Positions 45,164 to 55,136 of a stretch of DNA of 64,000 nucleotides are shown in pieces. Source of the DNA: Atkinsonella hypoxylon (Eukaryota; Ascomycota; Sordariomycetes; Hypocreales; Clavicipitaceae); assembly GCA_000729835.1 (NCBI GenBank), contig JFHB01000069.1:62001-126000 (forward strand), read 5' to 3'. The position numbers and the translations under genes are program-made. Within the stretch, counting starts at the first letter, position 1. Each line of letters starts with the position of its first letter. The notes under the pieces are model-generated. The model was not told the DNA's origin. It ran no database searches and saw only the letters and a list, made by a program, of their open reading frames with translations.

Positions 45164-47951
45164 ATGGCAACTAAATCAAAGGCGTTCGCCCTCAATGGTG
45201 GACATACCGCAGGCATCTTCGCCGATATGACGGTTGATGGGCCTGTGATTGGCACTTTGGTGGCTGTAGTTGACCGGGCCAAGAATTTGCCCAACAGGAA
45301 GACGATTGGCAAACAAGACCCTTACTGTGCTGCCAGATTAGGGAAGGAAGCCAAGAAGACGACGACAGATATTCGAGGAGGCCAAACGCCAAAGTGGTAG
45401 GTCAATTGCTGTCACGTTTACACAGGCAGTGATCTGGGTTGCACAATGACAAACCCCCCAATGCTAAACATGACATAGGGATCAAGAACTACGGTTTACC
45501 GTGCACGATTCACCAGACTACTACCAGCTCAAGGTGTCCGTTTTTACCGATGATAAAAAAACAGACCTGATTGGAGAGGCTTGGATCGATTTGAAAGGCA
45601 TTATTGTTGCTGGAGGCGGCCAGAGCGATATGTGGCAGGGCTTGGCGTGTCGGGGCAAATACGCCGGCGAGATCAGAGTCGAAATCACATATTACGATAG
45701 CAGGCCACGACCTGAAAAACCTGCAGCCAAGCAGAGACAACAAGCTTCAACGGAACAAGATCCTGCTGGTTCGTTAAAACAGAAAACACCTGTTAAGAGG
45801 CGGCCGCTGCCATCAGATCCTGTGACGGGAGAAACGCCCGTCACTCCTCCCGTCGCGGCTCCCGCTCCACTAGAGCAACCTCACACTCCCCGTTCTCACG
45901 CTAAATCAGCGTCATACTCAGCTTTTATTCCCACACAATCGCCGCTTCAGTCTGTCGAGTATCATACTCCTCCCCAAGGCGCGAGACAGCCGGCTGAGAG
46001 GGATCCTTACACTCCGTCACCGCACTCGGCTCACCGTCACGGGCATCGCGCAAGAGACTCACATGGAACTCCATCGAGGTATCATGATGAACGAGGCTAC
46101 GGCGACCAGCCTCAGATTTCTCCATATGGTCAGCCGGAACCGCGCGGCTCGCACAGTTCTCTTCCCGAGGCTCACGAGCTGTCTGACGAGAGGAGGGTGC
46201 CGTCCTCGCTCGACCATGATGCGCCTCCACCACCGCCAGCACATCGCTCAAGACAAAGCAGTGCAGGACCAGATGCTGCCCATCACTGTGATGTATCACC
46301 GCAAAAATCGCCAATGCCGATGCGCCAAGACGTCTTGAGAAGCGAAGCCCACAGGCATTCGGTATCTGCGTATCCTGGCCAACCCGTGTTCAAGCCATAC
46401 GACCCTTCAATGTCGGCGCCCATGCAGATGGCGTCATGCAACAATTCACCCTATGACTCACCATCTTCTCAACACTTGTCTCGTAGTCCTGGTCATGGTT
46501 ATAGCCCTAGCTACAGTCCTCACCCCAGGTCTATGCAGCCAACGGTTGAGGATGTCCCAGATTCACCACACACCTCGTATGGGCATAATGGCTCGCGAGC
46601 ATACCAAGGTGGAATGAGTATTCATCCTGGCGCAGGAACGTCGTCTCAAATTGTGAGCCATTCTCCTGGTGCTTCCACCCAATATCATGACGATCATTCT
46701 CTACCATATGATCTCCGGGAACACCCGGATCCTAATGCTCATCCCTCATCAGCTTCGCCGCTATCTGCTATGGACTATTCCAACACATCGTTACAGATGT
46801 CGTATCGTTCACAGTCAAGTCTTCAAGCGCGATCAAGCCGGCCTAACGACTTGGAGCATTCCCGTTCCCAACAGTCACAAGGATATGTGCCACCGGCCAT
46901 TCCGGCAGCATTGTCACCGGGCGTTGATCTCGCACTTTCTCAAGAGTTCTCTGATCGCTCATACCATGATCACCGGTATGATGATAGACACGGTGCTGCG
47001 CCCCAAACAACTCCTACGCGTGGACGCCAGCACAGTGATGAACTGCCTTCATATACAAACTCGCCGCAGACGCATATGCCACCGTCTTGCGATGGACGAT
47101 CTATAGTGACATATTCCAGTCGTCCACCACAGCAAACAATTAGACCTAGAAACTCACCGAGTCCCAATCCCAGCCCACAGCACGCGATCCTCAGAAAGTC
47201 TGTCAGTCCAGCACCGCCACCGAGTGAGAATAGGAGATCATCCGGCGTTCCGTTCGGCCCAGACTCTTATGATTCATTCAACACGAGCATGACTGCGCAT
47301 GGAGCAGCACCTGCTCGGGCAGAGATGATCGATCCCAGTACCAAAATTATCGGACATGATGGTCGCGAAGTTGACCCTTCTGACTACTTGCCAATGGAGA
47401 CCTGGGCCCCCGAACCCGAACCTAGAGGAAAAACCAAGCAAGCATCTCCAGAGCCGCGTGCTCGGCCATCGCCATCAGGAGCGCAGCCCATGCCGCCGAG
47501 CGGCCGAAGGCCCCTTCGCGTTGTCACTCGTCCACACTCGATGCATTCACAGCAGATGCCTCCCGCCCCGTCAACCTATGCACCAGCGGACTCTATGCGC
47601 ACTCCTCCAACGAGTGGTCGCAATCGTCTTCAGAAGAAAGGGCCTCGCGGGTCTACTGGTCATGGCAGTCATTCAGCATCCATGTCGAGCCCTTTGGCTC
47701 CGATTTCTCCAGACAACTATCAAGAAAGGCCAGCCCCGTACACACCCACCAGAGGACCCCCCAGGAGAAGCTCTTATGACTATCCTAATGAGAACTACGC
47801 ACCACACTATGGAACTGGACCACCAATTCCGGCCAAGGTGCCGTTACCAATCATGAGTGGTGGCAATGGCGGGGCAGATATGTCGCTAATGGAAGAACTA
47901 CAGCGAATTGATATTGGTGCTGGGCGATCGAGGCGTCGCGGGGGATATTGA
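45164..47951 (+). CDS. fic1: C2-domain ingression protein, Inn1/Fic1 type
   Basis: Exons 45164-45396 and 45479-47951 give 901 residues. An N-terminal C2 domain (about 28-150) includes GTLVAVVDRAKNLPNRKTIG, KQDPYCAARLGKEAKKT and, across the intron, TPKWDQELRFTVHDSPDYYQ. It closes with GEIRVEITYYDSRPRPEKP. The rest is low-complexity Pro/Ser/His/Tyr-rich sequence with many PxxP-like stretches (for example PVTPPVAAPAPLEQP and APPPPPAHRS) that could bind SH3 domains, as known for Inn1 with Cyk3/Hof1. Inn1 and Fic1 act at the contractile ring and septum in cytokinesis. The C2 domain places the protein in this group; orthology rests on architecture and is not proved. The acidic calcium ligands appear incomplete, as in Inn1. 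Confidence 0.78.
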
Positions 47952-48866
47952 ACGACACAAGATTGGCCGACTTGGTCAGGAAATCACCTTGTTTTGTATA
48001 CTACATATTACGATTTATGGGGGCATGGGCTGGTGTTTTAGAACAACCAAAGCATATATAGACTGGGTACATTTATGGATCGTGGCCTTGCTGTAGTATG
48101 CTGTAGTAGGTCGCTGCAGCTGTTTTCGCCCATCCTTGATTGCGACGGATGGCGCCGCAATCGACACGTGAGACCTTGGTGTCTTGGCCTCTTCTGCACA
48201 GAGCTCTGATTCTGCCGTCTGTCTGGTACGGCAATTCCGACGATGACAATGAAGATATTCCCCAGATGGCTGTCAGCGGCATCCATCTCCGACTGGACAA
48301 CCCGACTACAGCCACCTCTACTATCGATTCGGCAAACCCAGAAGCTCTTGCGGAGACCTGACACCGACAAAGAATGTGCCGGAAATCGCTTGGAGTAACT
48401 AAGTTTGACCATGAGTACGAAGAAACGACTAACCGTTATGTCGACGACTACAAGGCCAAATTCAGTCGCATTATTGGAGGAGTCGGAAGCTGACGAGGGA
48501 AGTTGATGCGACAGAATGTCAGAAAATACTGTTTTGTGTTCGCAATCACCGCGCAAGTTGATATCTGGAAAGGTCAAATGCCGTGCTTTTCAATGACTTT
48601 TACGAAGTATTAAAGCCTTAAAATAACAGTTCCGTATCGTAGGGTGGTGGAGGTGCAGACGCGCTAAGTCAATCTAAGCAAAGTGGACTGCCCCGCTGAT
48701 GCCTTGCCGTTTCGCCAGACCGCTTTGCATGCTTGAACTCGGCAGAAAAAAAAAATCACAGGCACCAATTCGCCATGCATTGTGCGTGCAAATAAACCAC
48801 CATCTGAGCCGGGGTCGTCAGGAAACAAAGAATACCACTTCACGACTGCTCAAAATCAGCGATACC
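47952..48866. other. spacer between the C2-domain gene and utp15
   Basis: 915 bp with the 3' region of the C2-domain gene and the utp15 promoter. A protein-like plus-strand frame, 48149-48493, is interrupted by one TGA at 48359-48361; it may be decayed coding DNA (see findings). An A run lies just before the utp15 leader (about 48746-48755). Confidence 0.5.
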
Positions 48867-50456
48867 ATGGCAGCGGCACAGGCGGGACCCCTCCCGCAAG
48901 TCAAACTGCCCTCTGGTCCATCACCAATTACAGCAGAACAGCGATACTGGAAGACGTTTAAAAATCAGCTGCTTATCCCGTCACCAACGAGCTACCCCAT
49001 CACACACATCTCCTACAACAAGGATTTATTTGTCATCACAACGGGTACACGGGTGCAAATATACTCGAACCGCACACGGAAATTGATCAAAACTATCACA
49101 CGTTTCGGTGATGTCGCTAGGAGCGGGGACATTCGCAAGGACGGCAAGGTTCTCGTGGCGGGCGATGATACAGGTCGCATGCAAGTCTTTGATGTAAATT
49201 CACGAGCCATCCTTAAGACGTGGACGGAGCACAAGCAACCTGTATGGACAACGAAGTTTTCGCCTATTGAGCTGACGACATTGTTAAGTGCGAGTGATGA
49301 TCGGACGGTCCGCCTGTGGGATTTACCTAGCAATGAGACGACAACGACGTTTGTCGGACACAGCGATTATGTGCGCTGTGCAAATTTTATGCCGGGCACG
49401 ATGTCTAACATGGTTGTTTCGGGAAGTTACGACTCCACAGTCAAGCTATGGGATCCCCGGACGGGTAGCAACTCTGCTGTCATGACGTTCAAGCACAGTG
49501 CTCCAATTGAGGACGTCCTCTCATTGCCGCCGGGCACGACGCTTCTCGCGGCTGCAGAGAATTCCGTCAGTGTACTGGATCTGGTTGCTGCGAAACCACT
49601 ACACATGATTACCAACCACCAAAAGACCGTGACGTCTCTGAGTTTGGCATCCAACGGCCAGCGCCTGGTAACAGGTGGTCTGGAAGGCCACGTCAAGGTC
49701 TTTGAGACAACAGGCTGGAACGTCGTTAACAGCGTCAAGTACCAATCTCCCGTCTTATCACTGCAGGTGATTCCCTCTGGGGACGGTGCTGAAGCCAGCG
49801 ATCGCCACTTAGCTGTCGGCATGCAGTCCGGCGTATTGAGCATCAAGACCCGTCTCACTGGCGCAGAAGCCAACCGTGAAAGAGAGCGAGAAAAGGAAAT
49901 GGCCGCTCTGGTAGCAGGAACAATCAGCTCACACGACGCCAAGAAGTCGAAACGAAAGCGACGAATTGAAGCCGCTAGTCGTTTGGACCTGGTAGGCGAG
50001 GGAGCTGACGTGGTGATCGCGAATGAACCTCGCTCGTCTAAGAGAAAGGAGCGTCCGTGGCAAAAGGATCTGCGTCATGCGCGGTATGGGCGTGCACTGG
50101 ATCAGGTGCTTGATCGTACGTCGCTGGAGTATTCGTCCATCAACGTGCTCACCCTGCTGCTCGCGCTGCGTCACAGGAGTGCGATGCGAGACGCCCTCGA
50201 GGGCCGAGACGAGGTGAGCGTCGAGCCGGTCCTCAAGTGGGTGTGTGGCCATATCTGCGATCCTCGCTACGTGAGTGTCTGCGTGGAGGTGGGATTGCAT
50301 TTGCTGGATTTGTATGCAGAGTATGTAGGGGGTTCTGCTGAGCTGCATGAGGGCTTCAGGACGCTACATAGACGGGTCAAGGCCGAGGTTGAGAATGCGC
50401 AGGTTGCGTGTCAGACGGGGGGCATGTTGGAGAGTTTGACGCAGGGAATGATGTAA
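48867..50456 (+). CDS. utp15: U3 snoRNP protein Utp15 (WD40)
   Basis: One exon of 529 residues. The start MAAAQAGPLPQVKLPSGPSP is preferred; the same frame opens upstream at 48699, but those 56 residues are not family-like. The family N-terminus AEQRYWKTFKNQLLIPSPTS is followed by a seven-bladed WD40 propeller, with units ending in WD-like pairs such as SASDDRTVRLWDLPSN and VSGSYDSTVKLWDPRTG. A basic linker (KKSKRKRRIEAASR) leads to the Utp15 C-terminal domain (KDLRHARYGRALDQVLDR and EPVLKWVCGHICDPRYVSV). Utp15 is part of the t-UTP/UTP-A subcomplex of the small-subunit processome, needed for 18S rRNA processing and Pol I transcription (family knowledge). The nucleolus is the expected site. 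Confidence 0.95.
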   Translation: MAAAQAGPLPQVKLPSGPSPITAEQRYWKTFKNQLLIPSPTSYPITHISYNKDLFVITTGTRVQIYSNRTRKLIKTITRFGDVARSGDIRKDGKVLVAGDDTGRMQVFDVNSRAILKTWTEHKQPVWTTKFSPIELTTLLSASDDRTVRLWDLPSNETTTTFVGHSDYVRCANFMPGTMSNMVVSGSYDSTVKLWDPRTGSNSAVMTFKHSAPIEDVLSLPPGTTLLAAAENSVSVLDLVAAKPLHMITNHQKTVTSLSLASNGQRLVTGGLEGHVKVFETTGWNVVNSVKYQSPVLSLQVIPSGDGAEASDRHLAVGMQSGVLSIKTRLTGAEANREREREKEMAALVAGTISSHDAKKSKRKRRIEAASRLDLVGEGADVVIANEPRSSKRKERPWQKDLRHARYGRALDQVLDRTSLEYSSINVLTLLLALRHRSAMRDALEGRDEVSVEPVLKWVCGHICDPRYVSVCVEVGLHLLDLYAEYVGGSAELHEGFRTLHRRVKAEVENAQVACQTGGMLESLTQGMM

Positions 50457-50885
50457 ATGGTTGATAAAAGGCCTTTGTTTTTCTCCCTTTTCTTTCCTTT
50501 TTTTTGGGGGGGGTTTTTTTTTTTTCCGGAAGGGGCTTTTTGCATTGCAGAGGCGTTCCATGGGGAAAAGGCTATGGGTGTATATACTTGATAATTGGTG
50601 GTTAACCTGTACTTACTTGTGCTAGTGATGGGCGTCACGCTTGTGAGCTGACTTGGAGGTGCCGATGGTGAATAGTGGATGAAAATTGTTCCATAGTGAA
50701 TTGATGCGCCGTTAAAAAAAAAACATGACATCAATCCCAGCACCTCTACACCGTAGCATTTATATTACCGATGTTGACGGCCGATAAACTCACTTCATCC
50801 CGGGTAGACCCGACCATCCAACCTCATCCCAAACCCTTCCTCCAACATCAACCTCCCCCCTCCCCCCCCCCCCAAAACCGCCAAC
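50457..50885 (+). promoter_or_regulatory. spacer and upstream region of the dynactin p25 gene
   Basis: 429 bp with a T, G and T homopolymer cluster (about 50499-50525), an A run (about 50714-50723) and a C-run (about 50862-50873) almost touching the p25 start codon. No clear TATA box. Confidence 0.5.
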
Positions 50886-51515
50886 ATGTCCCGCCGCCCA
50901 GCAAAAGGCGACTACATCGAAACGGTAATCACACCCCTTCCTTCAAACCGCCCAGCCATCAGACTAACGCACCAAAAGGACACCGGCAACAAAGTCGCCC
51001 GCAAGGCCATCCTCGTCGGCACCCAAAACATAATGCTAGGCGGCAAAACCGTCATCCAGCCCGAGGTCATGATCCGAGGCGACCTCGTCCGCAGCGCGAG
51101 CCCCTCGTCTGCACCGACGACCGCATCCACCGCCGTCGCCATAGGCCGCTACTGCTTCCTCTCGCGCGGGGTGCTCCTCCGCCCGCCGGGCAGGTTATAC
51201 AAGGGGTCCTACACGTACATGCCGCTCCGGATGGGGGACCACGTGTTTGTGGGACAGAACTCGGTCGTGCAGGCGGCTACGGTGGGCAGTCACGTCCGGA
51301 TAGGCAGGGACTGCACCGTCAACGAGTTTGCCATTGTCAAGGACTACGTGAGGATCCTGGATGGCGCGGTCGTGCCTTCGTTCATGGTCATTCCGAGCTT
51401 CTCCGTCGTGGCGGGGCGGCCGGCGAGGGTGGTGGGCGAGGTGCCTGAGGGGGAGGTGGAGGAGTTTGAGCTGAGGGATATGTACAAGAGTGTTGGGAAT
51501 AATCCTGCTGTTTAG
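50886..51515 (+). CDS. dynactin subunit p25 (DCTN5)
   Basis: One exon of 209 residues. It starts MSRRPAKGDYIETVITPLPS and continues as a left-handed beta-helix of hexapeptide repeats: QNIMLGGKTVIQPEVMIRGD, VAIGRYCFLSRGVLLRPPGR, then MGDHVFVGQNSVVQAATVGS and VRIGRDCTVNEFAIVKDYVR. A short helical end follows. This matches p25, one of the pointed-end proteins of dynactin that link dynein to early endosomes in filamentous fungi. A C-run directly before the start may cause sequencing errors. It is convergent with the amine oxidase gene (252 bp between stops). Confidence 0.95.
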   Translation: MSRRPAKGDYIETVITPLPSNRPAIRLTHQKDTGNKVARKAILVGTQNIMLGGKTVIQPEVMIRGDLVRSASPSSAPTTASTAVAIGRYCFLSRGVLLRPPGRLYKGSYTYMPLRMGDHVFVGQNSVVQAATVGSHVRIGRDCTVNEFAIVKDYVRILDGAVVPSFMVIPSFSVVAGRPARVVGEVPEGEVEEFELRDMYKSVGNNPAV

Positions 51516-51767
51516 GGTATTTTGGAGAGGGAAAGAACACAGTGGTATGTTTACAGGGGGGTTCTGGGATTGGCGTGGCTGGAGAAAGCAAGCGAGCGGG
51601 CTGGATTCCTGGATTAGAATGTTGTTTGAATGATACCCATTGCTGATATATTTCATGAAAACAGAAAATGTGCAATAGTCTATGCAGAAGCCTGGACGAG
51701 CAGAATGCCTTGTTGCCCGATTCAGATACACGGGTTTCTGCTGCGGGACGAATGAATCAATGTGGCT

Positions 51768-53589
51768 TCACGACACAGTCTTTGCCTCCTGAGACCGCGC
51801 CGAGGCGTACATGTCTGATATTCTCTTGCCAACCATCTCGCCACTCCAATACGCCCCCGTAGCCGTACCAAGAGCAACAAACGGCGCCGTGTGCTCTCCC
51901 GCAAACCACACCCGCTGATCCGACAGTCCTTGCCTCATCGTCTGGATATCCTCATCACCATGTTCGAGGCCTACTTGAAAGTTGCAGTAGCTGCCATTTC
52001 CGGCCAGCCTGTCGTTGGACCATTCTGTTGCGAGGAATTCTACAGGTTGGCAGTCTTGCGATTCTGCTAGATAATTAGGCAGGCGGGAGTAGTATGGCTG
52101 GAAAAAGGTCTTGAGAAACTTCGTCTTGGCTTCTTTGGTGTCTAGATTGGCTAATGTACTGGTGATGTGCCTGGACTGTTCACCGAATGTATAGAAGAGA
52201 AGAGTCGGATGTGCGCTTTGGTCGTCTAGACTGGCGAGCTCGACGGCCTCTTGGTGCCATTTGTGTGGGTTTGTGTCTAGGGCGTAACTCGGGGTGAGCC
52301 ATTCTATGAAGCCATTGACTTTTTGGCCTTTGTCGGAGTCGAGCCAGAAGGCTCGTGGGAAGCTGATATAAACCTGGCGTGCTTTGGTTAGCATAGAGCA
52401 TGGAGGTAGGGGTCAGGTATTTCCTCTTTTTTTTTTTTTCTCCCCAACCTTTTCAAGGCTTCCGTAGCCGATAGACTTGATGGCTTGCGTCAGTCTAGGA
52501 GGAAGCGCAGGATTAAAAGCTGACAAATTTCGTTTTAGCCAGCCCAGAGGCGTCGTCAAGACTACTCCATCAAACGCCAGTGTTTCACCGCTAGCCAGCT
52601 CGATTTTTACTTTGCCGGTGCTGGCGCTGTCCGATGGATATCGTATTTTTTTTGCTTCTGTGTGCAGCTTAATGTCAGCTGCGGCTTTTGCGGGAGCTGC
52701 AATATGGTTGAGTATCTTGTGATACGTTCCAGCGCAAAATAAATTCTCTAAGATTTATTAGATCTCGATGAGGATATTTCGGATTATTTTCATGGCATTG
52801 CCATACCTCCTTCGATGCACTCTTCAAGCCAGAAGTATTTAAGGCTCTGACGAGATATTGAGCTGCCGACAAAAGCCCCCCACATCTCAGCCATGTTCAA
52901 CACAATCTCTCGTTTTCTTTTGAACGCCGGGTCCGAGTCAGCAATGATATGTGGTATTCTGTCATGAAAGAAGTCGAGCAAGCTCTTGTCCACGCCTGTC
53001 TCAGCACCCAAATCATTCGAGTGCTCAAACGCTTGCTGCACAACATCCCAGACCAGGGTGCTGTACTTTTCTCCTGCTTCGCGAGGAAGCAGTTCACCGG
53101 CAGATGTATAGGCCCAGGTGCTGTTGTCCAAGCCTCCTACAGAGGTTTTTGTGCTCTTGGCAAGGTCGAGGAGGGGATTGTCGTCGGTACCGTGAATCCA
53201 ATTGGGTCCGAGATCGACAAGGTGTCCATTGTCGAGCTGTTGCTGATGTACCCGGCCACCGATTCGACCTCTAGCTTCCAAGATGGTGACCTTGAAGCCA
53301 TTTTGGAGAAGCACGTCTGCGCATCGCAGGCCAGCAAGGCCGGCGCCTACGATTGCGACATGGATGTTGGATGTGGAAGAGTATTTACGCTATGGCCATG
53401 GCGGTATGAGTGATTGATGCTTTGAAAGGTCCGGGAGGTGGTTCTTGAAGTATAAGAAGACGCGATGCCAATTGATGCATGAATATCGTATGTTACTGCT
53501 GGCAGAAGGCTTCAAAGAGCAATACATGAACAACTTGGGATAGACCAACGATGGCGTACCTTTGCTGTATCCAATCTTGTTGGTGGCAT
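51768..53589 (-). CDS. flavin amine oxidase, Fms1-like (polyamine oxidase type)
   Basis: Exons 53589-53560, 53389-52807, 52747-52449 and 52373-51768 give 505 residues, near the length of yeast Fms1 (508). Exon 1 (MPPTRLDTAK) is inferred: the FAD-binding frame hits a stop just upstream at a CCATAG acceptor, and a 30-nt exon with a GTACGC donor supplies a start in phase. Features: FAD-binding VAIVGAGLAGLRCADVL, then LEARGRIGGRVHQ and LGPNWIHGTDDNP. Further on are GETLAFDGVVLTTPLGWLKR and the C-terminal FAD block VWFAGEHTAPFVALGTATGA. The likely reaction is oxidation of spermine or N-acetylpolyamines; substrate choice is inference. No SKL-like peroxisomal signal at the end (EAKTVS). Everything but exon 1 is secure. 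Confidence 0.87.
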
Positions 53590-54261
53590 TGCTGAGCCTT
53601 CTACCAGATAATCACAACTGGGCCAACTTGAGAACTGGGCCGCATGAAGATCTTGGTATATTTTAGACGAGCTGCGTTGCGACGGGCTGGTGCGGCATAT
53701 TGAGTAAGCATCCATTAGTATTATGAGTGAGAGGGGTGAAGATTAGCTTTGAGGTGGCTGCAGTAGTGGAGATGACTACAGAAATAAGATATCGATGACA
53801 GAGCTAGATAGAAAGTCGTGCAGGTGCGGAAACTTATAATGGGTTTGCCAAAAGGATGAACCCTAATCAGAGTAGCAGTTTCCCTTATGTGGCGTTGAGG
53901 GCGAGCGCCGATACACACAGCAGGCTCTGCTTATATCGAGCCATGAGCTTGATGTCGCTCGAGGAGCAGGCACATGATGGCATGCGGGATGGGAGTCATG
54001 ATGTATGGGGCTAGGAAGGGAAGATGAAAAACGAAGTGAGCCGATATTAGGAGGCGAAGTGCGCTTCAGTCTGCCGTAATGGGTGTTCAGGAGGTGATGC
54101 TGGACATGTTGTGTGTACTTGCATTGCATTTGTGTGGATGAGAAAAGGATCGATTGATGCAAGAATTTTGCTGGACTAACTTGAACGAGGTAGCCGGCCA
54201 ATGGTCTTGATATGTCGATCTGCTGATGGCCACTTCGGGGCGGGTGGAAGGGTCTTAAGAA

Positions 54262-54315
54262 GGTGCTTGGGGTGTTTGGGGTGTTTGGGGTGCTTGGGGT
54301 GCTTGGGGTGCTTGG
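54262..54315. repeat. 9-nt minisatellite GGTGCTTGG, six copies
   Basis: Six perfectly phased copies; units 2 and 3 have T instead of C. Because the unit length is a multiple of three, every frame through it is open and gives false repeat peptides. Confidence 0.95.
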
Positions 54316-54517
54316 GCGCTTGGGCGCATGGACAGGTCAGGTGGTGGTGGTTGGTGAAGTTATCACGAGTACAGGCCAGCGAGCGCGATGTGAACCTGGC
54401 TGGGACTGACTGACTTAGGTACCTACCTAAGGTAGGCTTGCCAGGCCGCTGTGCAGCACTTGAGTACTGCTGTCTGTCATGTCATGCCCCGCTTCGCTGA
54501 CGCTGTGGACCAGACTG

Positions 54518-54549
54518 GAAGCCTAGAAGCCTAGAAGCCTAGAAGCCTA
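54518..54549. repeat. 8-nt repeat GAAGCCTA, four copies
   Basis: Four perfect tandem copies in the spacer upstream of atg2. Confidence 0.93.
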
Positions 54550-55136
54550 GACGCAGACTAACATACGTCGCCAGACAATTTGAACCGCGGACCACGAGGT
54601 ACCTACCTGTCGGTACATGTACCCTCGGCCAGATATCCACGTGCCTAGGTGGCCATGTCATGTCCAGGCACCTACGAGCCACCTAGGTACCTTAGGTAGG
54701 TATGGTAAAGTCCGTCTGGTCCCTTCACGCCACCAGCGCTGGATGGAGTTGATGTCACTCACCATGCCCAACCATTATCCATCCGCCTCATCCTTTTAGC
54801 TCTTCTCGTCTTTCTTCGCTTCCTTCGTTGTAAAGGCATCCTTCTCATCTTGTGCCATCCAAAGAAGTGAGACCGTCGATATGAACACGCAGAACAACTC
54901 TTACTACTTCTAGCTCTCGTCACCCCTTCATATTCTGGCCGACGCCTAGTTATGCAACACCCGTCTTCGGTTGGGCCCGCAGCATGACTTGCATCCCCGC
55001 GTTTGGTGTAGAGCTGGTCATCTCGCCACGACCGCCTGTCTTCGTTTTTGGGCAATAGATTACGTACGATTCTTCATTTGCAGGAAATTCATAATCCACG
55101 AAGAAGTAAAGGCTTCGGCCTCTGGCAACCATTGCC

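Larger units (their letters stand above)
53590..55136. promoter_or_regulatory. divergent spacer between the amine oxidase and atg2 genes
   Basis: 1.55 kb containing both promoters. It is rich in simple repeats: a 9-nt minisatellite (54262-54315), an 8-nt one (54518-54549), and several GGTACC/ACCTAGGT words between 54416 and 54700. No protein-like frame was found. Confidence 0.55.

Noticed and set aside
48038..48577. 179-codon minus-strand open frame
   Set aside because: Antisense to a more protein-like plus-strand frame and without recognisable features.
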